Source: Pelargonium nanum (Eukaryota > Streptophyta > Magnoliopsida > Geraniales > Geraniaceae). Taken from it: DNA of 26,309 nt. The first letter of the stretch is position 1; every line of letters starts with the position of its first letter. Where the stretch lies: NCBI GenBank assembly GCA_036897485.1, contig JAYMTF010001103.1:1-26309 (forward strand), in the 5' to 3' direction. Positions 1-9,115 of the stretch are shown piece after piece. Made by a program: the position numbers and the translations under genes. The notes below the pieces were generated by a model. It made no database searches and was not told the DNA's origin. It worked only from the letters and a program-made list of their open reading frames with translations.

Positions 1-598
1 GTACTTTGTATTTGTCTCCTTCGGGTTATTAATAATACGAAGTACCGCTTGCTTATCAAAAAAAAATGAAGAGTATGAACGGATACTTTATGAGAGTTAT
101 GTGTCGTGAATTTTTAAATTTTGTAGTTATTAGTTTGTGGACAAATCTACGTGAAAGGTTGATGTAATTACCCTAATTTCTTTTATATGTTGAAATACCA
201 AAAACACCCTTTGGGCAAATTTATTGTTGGTAAAGAAAAGGTATTAACTTCTAACAGCACAGTTTCAATGATAATGGTAGATTCGTTCACCATTTGGGTA
301 CTTTAATCTGGCGTGGAAGTCGGATCATTGACCCGACCCATTCCATCCTCTGTTGAATCACAATCACAGGTCACAGCTTGTGTGTGAAACTCAATGTCAC
401 AGAGCACTGTTATGGTTTTGGCTTCTTTTACAAGAAAGGAAACGCCCAGACCCTCTTTCTCGCCTCTCCTTTTCCCTTTCACTGTTCAATTTCTCATGAG
501 TCATTGCAGCAGCAATAGCAGACAGTACGGTCACCACTCGCTTTTCTGATCACGAAGAAGACGAAGAAGAAGAAGCTTCGAGACGCAGAGTTTCGGAG
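1..598 (+). promoter_or_regulatory. Upstream region and 5' UTR of the repeat-protein gene
   Basis: No coding sequence is visible. The first 300 bases are AT-rich. From about 410 the strand becomes pyrimidine-rich (CTCTTTCTCGCCTCTCC around 451), and a GAAGAAGACGAAGAAG purine repeat lies just before the start codon at 599. That pattern is common in plant 5' UTRs. No clear TATA box could be chosen. The transcription start is not determined. Confidence 0.35.
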
Positions 599-2404
599 AT
601 GGAGGACGACAAGAGCAGCAAGGCCAAACCGCCCCCATCCCTTCCCGCCAACTACGTCACCATCGTTCAGCTCCAGGATCGCTGGAAGAAGGAGCAGCAG
701 CGGAAGGAGATGGAGAAGGAGGCCGAAGACCGGCGGCTACTGGCGGAGAAAGAGCGCTCAGAGATGCAGATCAGGATCCAAGAGAAGGTCGAGCCCGATT
801 CTAGGCCCCGATATGGTCGCTCCCGGAATGTGGGTGCGAGGCGCGACAATTTTGAGGTCGGGAATGGTAAGAGTAAGGGTTTTGGGAAGAAGGAGGAGAT
901 GGTGGGAAGGGGCAGGCCGAGGGTTACTGCGGAGGGTTGCGCTCGGAAAGAGGACGTTAGGGTTTTGGGTCTTCATGGAAAATCGGAAAATGTCTCTGCG
1001 GATAGAGAAATTGGTTCTACAACAGTTTGTAGGAGGAGGAATGGGGGTAGTAGGGTGATTGTGTCCTTGCAATTTGTGTCAAAGACTGAAAATCTCTCTG
1101 TAAATGAAGATTATGCTGACCAAAAGAACACTAATTGCAGTCAGGGCAATAGGAATGTGCAATATGCGCCAAAGCCGGAGACTCAAGTCAGTCAGGCAAC
1201 AAAACCTAGAAATAGTGGTAATAAGATGGATTCATGGGTGGAAATTGATGGGGAAATGGAGAAAGTTCCGACGGGTAGGGCAAGGGGAGGAAGCAACAGT
1301 AATCGTGGTGGGGGTAAGAGGATGGGTGGGAATGAAGATATTGACGAGGAATTGGAGAAAGATCTGAAGAGTGGGTCGAGGGGAGGAAGTTATAGCAAAG
1401 GGGTGAATAATATTGGTAGGAATGTGGAGATTGATAGGAAATCAGAGAAAATTTCGAATATTATCACAAGGGGAAGAATCAACCGTAACAGTGGGGGTAA
1501 TAAGATGAATGGGGATATTGATGAGAAATTGGAGAAAGATCTGATGAGTGATACAAGGGGTGGAAGCAACAACAATAGCGGAGGGAGTAACGGGATTGAC
1601 AAGAATGTGGGTGGTGATGGGAAATTGGAGAAAGTTCCTCCAAGTGGAGCAAGGAGAAGAAGCATCCATAACAGCAGTGGGGGTAATAGGATGAAGGGGG
1701 ATATTGATGAGAAATTGGAGAAAGATCAGATGAATGATACAAGGGGAGGAAGCAACAACAATAGTGGAGAGAGTAATGGGATTGACAAGAATGTGGATAT
1801 TGATGGGAAATTGGAGAAAGTTCCTATGAGTGGTGCAAGGATTAGAAACATCCGTAGAATCAGTAGGGGCAATAGGATGAATGGGGATGCTGACGAGAAA
1901 TCGGAGAGAGTTCCGATGAGTGGTGCAAGGGGAGGAAGCAATAATTATAGGAAAAGGAGTAATAAGATTGATAGGGATGTGAATATTGATGAAAAATCGG
2001 ATAAAGTTCTCATGAGTGGTACAAGGGCAGGAGTTAACAGTAATAGCAGTGGGAGTAATAGGATGGATAGGAATGGGGATATTGATGAGAAATTGGAGAA
2101 GGTTCCAGTGAGTGGTGCAAGGGGAGGAAGCAACAATTATACCAACGGGAGTTATAGGAATGTGGATACTGATGGGAAATTGGAGACATTTTCCATGACT
2201 AGTGCAGGGGGTGGCAGCAACACTAGCAACGAGGGTGATAGGGTAAATCAAAGTGTATATGTTCAGGGGAAATTGGAGAGAGTTCGTATTAGTGGTGCTA
2301 TGAGAGGAAACTATTTTAGACGGGCTGAGAAGAGAGGTTTTGAGAGGGATAGAAGTCACAACAGCATGCTTGGAATGGTGTGGGTAAAGAAAGGAGAGGT
2401 TTAA
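599..2404 (+). CDS. Uncharacterised plant protein with about twelve ~31-residue acidic/RGG-type repeats
   Basis: One open frame of 601 residues with no intron. The start at 599 has a good plant context (GAGATGG). Residues 1-22 hold a short proline-rich opening and PANYVTIVQLQ. Residues about 25-62 are highly charged (RWKKEQQRKEMEKEAEDRR) and probably form a helix or short coiled coil. Residues about 204-575 are a tandem array of roughly twelve units of 29-32 residues. Each unit carries an acidic block (DIDEKLEKVP), then SGARGGSNN, then a basic, Asn/Gly/Ser-rich linker with NRM or NGIDKN. No signal peptide, membrane segment or catalytic motif is seen. The composition (N, G, S, R, K, D, E) predicts a disordered polyampholyte. 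The RGG triplets recall RNA-binding tails, but that is inference. The N-terminus looks like a family of uncharacterised plant proteins; I cannot name a function. The ending VWVKKGEV is followed after TAA by 18 more codons in the same frame. Confidence 0.75.
   Translation: MEDDKSSKAKPPPSLPANYVTIVQLQDRWKKEQQRKEMEKEAEDRRLLAEKERSEMQIRIQEKVEPDSRPRYGRSRNVGARRDNFEVGNGKSKGFGKKEEMVGRGRPRVTAEGCARKEDVRVLGLHGKSENVSADREIGSTTVCRRRNGGSRVIVSLQFVSKTENLSVNEDYADQKNTNCSQGNRNVQYAPKPETQVSQATKPRNSGNKMDSWVEIDGEMEKVPTGRARGGSNSNRGGGKRMGGNEDIDEELEKDLKSGSRGGSYSKGVNNIGRNVEIDRKSEKISNIITRGRINRNSGGNKMNGDIDEKLEKDLMSDTRGGSNNNSGGSNGIDKNVGGDGKLEKVPPSGARRRSIHNSSGGNRMKGDIDEKLEKDQMNDTRGGSNNNSGESNGIDKNVDIDGKLEKVPMSGARIRNIRRISRGNRMNGDADEKSERVPMSGARGGSNNYRKRSNKIDRDVNIDEKSDKVLMSGTRAGVNSNSSGSNRMDRNGDIDEKLEKVPVSGARGGSNNYTNGSYRNVDTDGKLETFSMTSAGGGSNTSNEGDRVNQSVYVQGKLERVRISGAMRGNYFRRAEKRGFERDRSHNSMLGMVWVKKGEV
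1208..2323 (+). repeat. Coding minisatellite, ~93-bp unit with 186-bp higher-order unit
   Basis: About twelve imperfect copies of a 87-96-bp unit lie inside the frame and keep it open. The conserved core reads roughly GATATTGATGAGAAATTGGA. Two unit types alternate in the middle (one with NRM-GDIDEKLEKD, one with NGIDKNVDIDGKLEKV). As a result the block beginning at 1491 recurs at 1677, a period of 186 bp or 62 residues. The outer copies are more diverged, as expected if the array grew from the middle by unequal exchange. Confidence 0.8.
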
Positions 2405-3160
2405 CATGATAATGCTGCTGGTATTCAGAGCTCAGGTGGTTCTTCTAAGGGATCGGAGTAGTTGAATAGTATTTTGTGGTAGTGTAAATTTTGGGGAGTG
2501 ATGCTATAATTGGTAAGATCACTTTTACTTTTGTAGACAACAGAAGCTGGTTTATCCATTTCCTATGTTGGTTGCTCAAGTCTTTTGAAAATGGAGTAAA
2601 ATCATATTGTGTTGCTTGTGAACTGCTAGTAGTTATTGAGTAGTGACTATAATAAATGAGAAATATGTTATTGCTACAATTATTAGTGCATAGAAGTATG
2701 GTAAGCCAAATTGAGTCTGATATATGTTAGGTGAAGATGGTGCATAACTTGATACATGAAATGATGTTCTGATTTGGATAAGAATGTGAATATGCAATTT
2801 TTATGTTATGTATTTAAATGTTTTTGTAATGCCATTTCGTTTAGGAGAAGAATATGGTGTGTTAGGCAAATCCCATATGATGCAGAGTAACTGAACTTCA
2901 ACCAATGTGGAACTGTAACCTTTGAGCTAGTATGGAAATGTAAGAGAAAAAAGTGGGTATATATGTGAAATATAAATCTTGGGATGTTTTTTCCCACACA
3001 CTATCTCTTTTCTCTATATTCTTGTTTATACCCAGTTCGTATAACATCGAAACATCAACAGTTTACGGTTTTATGGATGCAGGTCTGAGGAAGTGGGATG
3101 GGAGGAGAAAAGCAAAGTTATTGATTTAGAGTTTGTAATGTAAGAATCTGAAATGGAGAC
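2405..3160 (+). other. Probable 3' UTR of the repeat-protein gene, possibly with an intron
   Basis: After the TAA stop, 18 in-frame codons run to a TAG at 2459-2461. A good 5' splice consensus (TG|GTAAGA) occurs at 2513 and a plausible acceptor (GGATGCAG|GT) ends at 3082, so a 570-bp intron in the 3' UTR is possible. It has not been demonstrated. Several AATAAA-like strings (such as AATAAATGAG near 2650) could serve polyadenylation if the intron is not used. Confidence 0.3.
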
Positions 3161-5900
3161 ATTGCTTAACTTTATACTCTATGCAGTGGTCCATACGTTA
3201 ACTTGTTAACCTGAGAATGTGAGCATGACGTTTCTGTTAATGTCATTGCTTAGTCAGTAGTTAGAATTTTCCATCTCATGATGTAAGTACAAAGATTTAG
3301 AGTACACTGACACTGGTTTCACAGGGACAAGAGTACTGCTTCTTCACTCTTTCAGTTTGTGTACAGAGAATGTTTCGAAACAGTCTTTTGACGTAATATT
3401 TGTTTTATGTTGTGTGAAGCCCATGTAAAAAGGTTAGCCCTTCTCTCTAAATGCGGAAATTTGGAGCGCCGAACAGAGTTGGTTCTACTTATGTGACAAA
3501 ACCCTCCTATAATCAAAATCAACGGATCACTCACAATGTTCATGTGGGTCTCAAAAAAATTCATGTGCTTATCAATTGAAATCCAGAAATTTGTATATTT
3601 TCGCTCCAAACAAACAAAAAAAGAAGTCCATTATTGGGAAAAGATCAAAAGATACAAGTAAAGTGTTGGTGGTGGGCTGGGCTGGGCTGGTCTGATCTTC
3701 TAACAAAATAAACAACATCAATTTAGATACAAGGGAATCCATACCCGGGTCCAGTTTCGGGCCCCAAAATGAGTTGACGGGTGGGTCACTGCCTGTCCCC
3801 ATTTTCTTTCTCAATCATTAACTCCGACAACTCAGTATTTTCATGTGAAAATCTTCTTCTTCTTTTTTTTTTTATGCTTTTTTATTCTTATTATTATTTT
3901 TACAGCTACTGAATAATTATAATTTTTGTTGTCTGCAAACCTGTGAATTCTGAAAATGCTGTCAGGAACTATAAACAAACTTTTTTCCATATGACATTGT
4001 TTTTTTCTTTTGAAAGTTTTTAATATGAGATTGTTAATTAGTATAGCTCTTTTATTGTTTCTGTTTTCTCCATTGACACAAATAAGAAAAATAATCATAG
4101 ATTGTACAAGCCCAACGTGACCAAACATAAAAGTAGCTGATCAAGGGTTAATGATATCCACAGTATGAATTGAGCGTATTTGAATTCAACGCATAATTAA
4201 TTGTTCGTAATTGTATGGACTACTCAAGATATTTTAACAATGGTATGGTTTTGAATTGAACTTGTTTCATCTCGGTTATCATGGATAACTGGAATTAGGA
4301 TTCTGAATTTTTGGTGCATGCACAAAACAATTACACAAACAAAATATAACGTGAGAGCCTTGTAGAGGCAGACGACTCTTCTAATGACCAAGCAACATGT
4401 GGGAAGCCTATGAAAAGCGGGAGGATCTCATACGTCCTCTAGGCACGAGTGAATAGGTTGAGATTTCATTCTTAGGGTTGAATTCTTAGATGAGCTCATG
4501 GGAGACTAGCATTGGGCGCCTGGGTCGCTTCTAGGTTTGACTCTACCCTTAACTCTTCCACTTGTCAGGTGACTCAAGTTTTATGTGTCGTCTTGATATT
4601 GATTGCTTAACATATAATTTTTTTAGATAGCACCAACTATTTATATTTATTATTATACGTGAAATATAACTCTTTTATTGGATGAAGTTAATTAGGACAA
4701 ATTATCACATTATCATAACGCATTTCATTCATGCTAATTTATTAACTGTATATATAAATTTTAAAACGACAAGAACACGTCTGACCAATTTTAATAATTC
4801 AAGAATATATAAATATATCTTCTTCATTTTTTGTAGGAGTACATTGAATACATAACAATAATATATACTCATATCCCATCTATCTCTAAACCCACACTAG
4901 AATACCAATAGTGTCCACGGTACTTAAATTTGAGACAAACACGGTGCCTAAATGGTGCGATAATCACTTGTCCGTTGGTTGTTGGTGAGAATATATAAAT
5001 ATACCAATAGATGGAAGAGGAGTGTTGAGGAACCCAAAGAAAAAAAAGTATAGAGCCCAGGTACAAGGTATATGGATTGGATCCCAAAAACATGGAGAGA
5101 TGCTACCGCATGACATCCAATTTTAAACATGGAATATGGATTGTTTATTACTCTACTTTTGGCTGCTAAAGAAAAAACACTATGCTTTTGCCCTACATTG
5201 TTTCTTCTATAATATTTCATGATTCACTTGTAACAACAATTTTGCGTGTTTAAATGTGATTAAATTTTATAAATTCAACTACTCATGTAATTAAATCCTA
5301 ACTTATCAAAGTATGGGGTGATAAAATAAGCTGTTCTTGTGAAGATGAACTTTTATAGTATCTGTTGATGGAAGAAAGTGTTAATACCATAGATTTTCAT
5401 GGAAGTTTGGAACACTTACCATAATTATATGTTGTTGGTGCAAATTTGTTCCATAATTTTGTTGGTTTTTATTTTCCAAAAGAAATTATTGTTTTTGGTT
5501 GTGCCCTTTTTTCTTCTCATTTGTGACTTTGTGATTTTGTGTGAGATCTCAACAACAATATTAATATTAATTTGTTGTCACAAATATTTCTTTTATTTAT
5601 TTTTCTCACTCTCTGGTTCCAGAGTCTATATTAAAGCATTGACATTATAGTGTTTAACCTCAACTAGTACAAACTTCTATGATCACATTCTATTATCTTT
5701 TTCATATATATATATATATATTGTTTTGTTTCATGTTGGTTCACTAAAATATTTTATGTTGTACTTGTATCCTAAGGGATAGCACGATACTGTGAATTAT
5801 CTTTTAACTCAGTCCATAGCATGCCTCGTGTTGTTTTATATTTACAAGTTTCTAGTTGTCGTTAACAATTTTTTCTCAGATTTCCCAACAATCTAAAGGA
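3161..5900. other. Intergenic, AT-rich, no gene supported
   Basis: All open frames here are short and have no recognisable motif. Low-complexity tracts include GGGCTGGGCTGGGCTGG near 3673, a T-rich tract at 3856-3900 and a TA dinucleotide run near 5705-5721. I could not assign the segment at 4370-4590, which is less AT-rich than its surroundings, to any known repeat. Confidence 0.5.
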
Positions 5901-5939
5901 TAATCAGAACAAATACGATTATTCTCCTTTGTGTCACTT

Positions 5940-6250
5940 TTCTTTTACGGGTTAATTGTTATTTGGTCTCTAGCCCGCTTTGCAGATGGTCATGGTTGTA
6001 GCGTCCCACGTGTGAAAACAAAATACCTACATGATGTAGGAGTGTTGATTTATAAAGGTCTTCGATTATGCTCGTGTTGAGCTCGCCGATAAAAGAAAAA
6101 TGTGAGGCTCGCACGTGAGATGAAGTGTTGAAGTGGGTATTATCCCACATTGGAAATATATAAAGAAAATGAGCTAAATATAACGGTGGAATTCAACTCC
6201 ACTAATAAGATTGACCTTTTAGTAATGAAAGCTCAAGTCATTGTATGTAG
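5940..6250 (+). repeat. LTR-promoter-like relic
   Basis: The stretch contains CACGTG-type motifs (CCCACGTGTG near 6007 and GCACGTGAG near 6111). It is followed by TTATCCCACATTGGAAATATATAAAG near 6138, cited here only as a TCCCACATTGG box before a TATATAA box. A TCCCACAT(T/C)GG box ahead of a TATA box is common in LTRs and TRIMs of eudicot genomes. No matching partner LTR or internal region is visible, so this would be a solo or degraded copy with uncertain limits. Confidence 0.3.
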
Positions 6251-6392
6251 TCTATTACTGAAATTTAACATGTTGAACATTTTAAGGGACTGTGGTAATG
6301 GGATAGGTTGAGCATGCTGAGGGGATATGTTTAATACCAATATGGACAATTAATTGAGACTAATTAGCTTCCATTTTGTATCCTGGCCTTGG

Positions 6393-6467
6393 CAGGTATT
6401 AAATATAGGCGAGAAGACCCTTCATGTCGTGCCTCTGAGCTACTTGAGGATGCCTCCAAGATAGCAT
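6393..6467 (+). pseudogene. Exon-like fragment cut by the copia insertion
   Basis: A plausible splice acceptor (CCTTGGCAG ending at about 6395) is followed by about 70 bases that read without a stop in one frame as KYRREDPSCRASELLEDASK-type sequence. This composition is more protein-like than the neighbouring AT-rich DNA. The copia element begins at 6468, and on its far side (11058 onward) the frame quickly meets stops. I do not recognise the protein. It may be an isolated gene fragment carried by an older element, or chance. Confidence 0.25.
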
Positions 6468-6654
6468 TGTCAAGGATAGAAGTCTACCCGCAGTGTAACA
6501 CTATTGGATCACCACGGGTATAGATAGATCATGTATAGGATATCTATTGTTTGCTGTATATCTCCTTGTATAACTCCAACTCTTGCTCTATATTAATACT
6601 CTGATGCTCCTCTCTCGATTGAGGTTGAGCCATACAATTCGCCACATATTCATA
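6468..6654 (+). repeat. 5' LTR of the copia element (187 bp)
   Basis: Begins TGTCAAGGATAG and ends CACATATTCATA. The right boundary is fixed by the primer binding site that follows at 6655 and by the AGCAT duplication, which is adjacent only if the LTR ends in TA rather than the CA two bases earlier. The LTR therefore has TG...TA ends. Confidence 0.92.
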
Positions 6655-6666
6655 TGGTATCAGAGC
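6655..6666 (+). other. Primer binding site, initiator tRNA-Met type
   Basis: TGGTATCAGAGC is the usual plant copia primer binding site, complementary to the 3' end of the initiator methionine tRNA. It abuts the LTR end with no spacer. Confidence 0.9.
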
Positions 6667-6701
6667 ACTAATACGATCCAGAGCCACCACCAGTAATCAT
6701 C

Positions 6702-8687
6702 ATGACAGAGTCCTCCTCCCTCAGCACCAATACAGGACTTACGCTCGTACAGACTCCGGCAGTTGGCGTTACCAACTCTTCCAATGCCACATTGCCTGTG
6801 ATTGCACTGAAACTTGATGGCTTCAATTATCCAACCTGGGCATCATATATACACGATGCTTTGGAAGCCTACGACCTTGAAAAATACGTTGATGAAGACG
6901 ACCTCGAGCCCACCCGTATGACTAAGACAGATACCAATGGCGAGACCGTTGAAGCGATCAATCAAAACTATCTGATCTGGAAGAGACAAGATAAGCTTAT
7001 CTTGCTTTGGCTTCGCGGAACTCTCTCCGAATCTGCAACAAACTATATCGTGCACGCTTCCACGTCTCGACAAGCTTGGCTCAAATTGGAAAAGGTTTTC
7101 AAACCTCAATCTGACTCTAAGGTGTTGACACTCAGGTATCAATTGGCAACTCTATCTCAGGGATCTCTCTCATGCCTCGAGTATGTCAGCAAAAAGCAAG
7201 GCATAGCTCAGCATCTGGCCTCCACCAACAACCCAGTATCTGAAAAGGAATTGGTCATGCACATTGTAAATGGCCTCGACAGCAAATACGCGGCAGTTGG
7301 CACTTCAGTTAAAGTGCAACTCGCCATGGGAATGATCACCACTGATACTCTCCTCAGCCTACTCATGGACGAAGAATCTAGTTATCAAATGAACGTGTCG
7401 AACCAGCCTATTTTTTCGGCTAATACTGCAGTGAGACACAGAGGTCGTGGGTCCTTTTCAGGTCGCGGACGCCACAACAACTCCTATTCACGTGACCCTG
7501 GGTACTCACACTCTCGAGACCAACACAACACCAACCCGAGGGATAATTTCCGCCGTGGACAGCCACATACCTGGTCGCGTGGAGGCAGGTCTCGAGACAC
7601 CACAATGCAGTGTCAAATATGCCACAAAGGAGGGCATCTGGCCACAACATGCTGGGAAAGATACAACCACGCGCACACATCAGAGAATCCACGTCGCACG
7701 TCTGCATATGTTGCATCTCCTACTAATAATTCTGCAGATCCGTGGTATGTGGACTCTGGAGCTTCGGCTCATATTACGGCGGACATGAACAATCTATCAG
7801 TTCAGTCTGAACCGTACCAAGGTGATGATCATGTCCAAATAGGAAATGGTGAGCTTCTTCCAATCTCACATACAGGAAGTGGTACCTTAGTGCATGGCAC
7901 ACAAAAGTTCTTAATGAAACATATTCTTTATGTTCCTATGATTACTAAGAATCTGCTAAGCTTGTCTATGTTTCTGCGAGATAATGAGGTTATTATGGAA
8001 TTCACACCTGACGAATGTTTTGTGAAAAATATGCAGGTCAAGGTGCTACTCAAAGGGAGGCTTGATCACGGGCTCTACAGGCTGGATGGGAACACTGCGT
8101 CACCCTTACCCCGTCAGTCACCTACTCATCTTGTCTACCTTGGAGAGAAAACCTCTCTTCTTGGCTGGCACAATCGCCTTGGTCATCCAAACGAGAAGGT
8201 CACCAGAAAACTTGTTTCTTCTTTTCAGTTACCAGTTACAACTTCAAAAGAGTTTCCTCTTTGTAGTTCGTGTCAGTTAGGAAAGCTTCATAGGTTTCAT
8301 TTATCACACTCTCATGTTTCGTCCTCTAAACCGTTTGAGTTAGTTTACAGTGATGTATGGGGACCTGCTCCCATCTCTTCTACCAATAACAATTACTATT
8401 TTGTTCAGTTCTTGGATGATCATACTAAATTTCTTTGGATTTATTTTCTGACTTCTAAGAGTCAAGTGTTCAGTGTCTTCAAGCAATTCAATACTATGGT
8501 TGAACGCCAGTTTGGGTTAAAAATTCAAAAAGTACAAACAGATTGGGGGGTGAATATCGGTCCTTGTCTCCTTTCTTTCAAGATATGGGTATTCTCCATC
8601 AGCATCCTTGTCCTCACACTCATGAGCAAAACGGTGCTCCTGAGCGCCGTCATCGTGAGATCATTGAAAAGGCCTTGTCACTCCTAG
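6702..8687 (+). CDS. copia gag-protease-integrase (N-terminal part), frame broken in integrase
   Basis: The frame opens at an ATG 48 bases after the LTR end. Gag occupies roughly residues 1-340, with LKLDGFNYPTWASYI near 37 and YLIWKRQDKLILLWL near 90, followed by an RG-rich linker and a CCHC zinc knuckle (C304, C307, H312, C317). The aspartic protease motif WYVDSGASAHIT has its catalytic Asp at 351. The integrase HHCC zinc module uses H490, H495, C521 and C524. The first two catalytic acids of the DDE core are D551 (VYSDVWGP) and D614 (QTDWG). Just after D614, in the six-G run at 8545-8550, the homologous sequence moves to another frame. The last ~45 residues here (to 8687) are therefore out-of-frame and not native. 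The break equals the loss of one base. Confidence 0.85.
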   Translation: MTESSSLSTNTGLTLVQTPAVGVTNSSNATLPVIALKLDGFNYPTWASYIHDALEAYDLEKYVDEDDLEPTRMTKTDTNGETVEAINQNYLIWKRQDKLILLWLRGTLSESATNYIVHASTSRQAWLKLEKVFKPQSDSKVLTLRYQLATLSQGSLSCLEYVSKKQGIAQHLASTNNPVSEKELVMHIVNGLDSKYAAVGTSVKVQLAMGMITTDTLLSLLMDEESSYQMNVSNQPIFSANTAVRHRGRGSFSGRGRHNNSYSRDPGYSHSRDQHNTNPRDNFRRGQPHTWSRGGRSRDTTMQCQICHKGGHLATTCWERYNHAHTSENPRRTSAYVASPTNNSADPWYVDSGASAHITADMNNLSVQSEPYQGDDHVQIGNGELLPISHTGSGTLVHGTQKFLMKHILYVPMITKNLLSLSMFLRDNEVIMEFTPDECFVKNMQVKVLLKGRLDHGLYRLDGNTASPLPRQSPTHLVYLGEKTSLLGWHNRLGHPNEKVTRKLVSSFQLPVTTSKEFPLCSSCQLGKLHRFHLSHSHVSSSKPFELVYSDVWGPAPISSTNNNYYFVQFLDDHTKFLWIYFLTSKSQVFSVFKQFNTMVERQFGLKIQKVQTDWGVNIGPCLLSFKIWVFSISILVLTLMSKTVLLSAVIVRSLKRPCHS

Positions 8688-9115
8688 CATGTGCTTCTCT
8701 TCCTATCTCATTCTGGGAACAAGCAGTCTCCACAACCGTCTATCTCATCAATCAAACCATTAGTGTCAATCTTCATTACAAATCTCCATATCAACTACTA
8801 TACTCCAAATCACCTAATTATGCCCTTCTCAAAGTTTTCGGATGTCTATGTTTCCCGTTCCTCCGCCCCTACAATGCTCACAAGTTAGATTTTAGGTCCA
8901 AACCATGTGTTTTCTTGGGATACAGCAACAAACACAAGGGATACCTTTGCCTGCATGTCGAGTCTAATCGTATGTATGTGTCTAGACATGTTGTTTTTGA
9001 TGAGACAAAATTCCCTTACTCTCAAATGGGCTCTGCTCGTGTGTCTGCTGCCTCTGAGTCGGTCAGTACACCTTTGTCGCTCTCGTTGCTCTTAGATGCT
9101 CATAGGTGGTCCTGA
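8543..9115 (+). pseudogene. copia integrase (C-terminal part) in a shifted frame
   Basis: This frame continues the integrase core directly after the G run. It carries the third catalytic acid, a Glu encoded at 8642-8644 in the motif HEQNGAPERRHREI, and the conserved VFGCLCFPFLRPYNAHKLDF and PCVFLGYS segments downstream. The ATG at 8543 is accidental; no native protein starts here. The frame stops at 9113-9115, beyond which coding sequence returns to the original frame. The segment sits in the variable linker between integrase and reverse transcriptase, so the exact place of the second change cannot be fixed beyond the overlap 9096-9115. Confidence 0.8.

Noticed and set aside
1442..2407. A 321-codon antisense open frame opposite the repeat protein
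   Set aside because: It exists because the repeated sense codons leave no stops on the other strand. It repeats with the same period, has no plausible domain, and the sense frame has a good start and N-terminus.
3841..4128. Lysine-rich minus-strand frame of 95 codons
   Set aside because: Its composition reflects T-rich low-complexity DNA. There is no motif or splice context.
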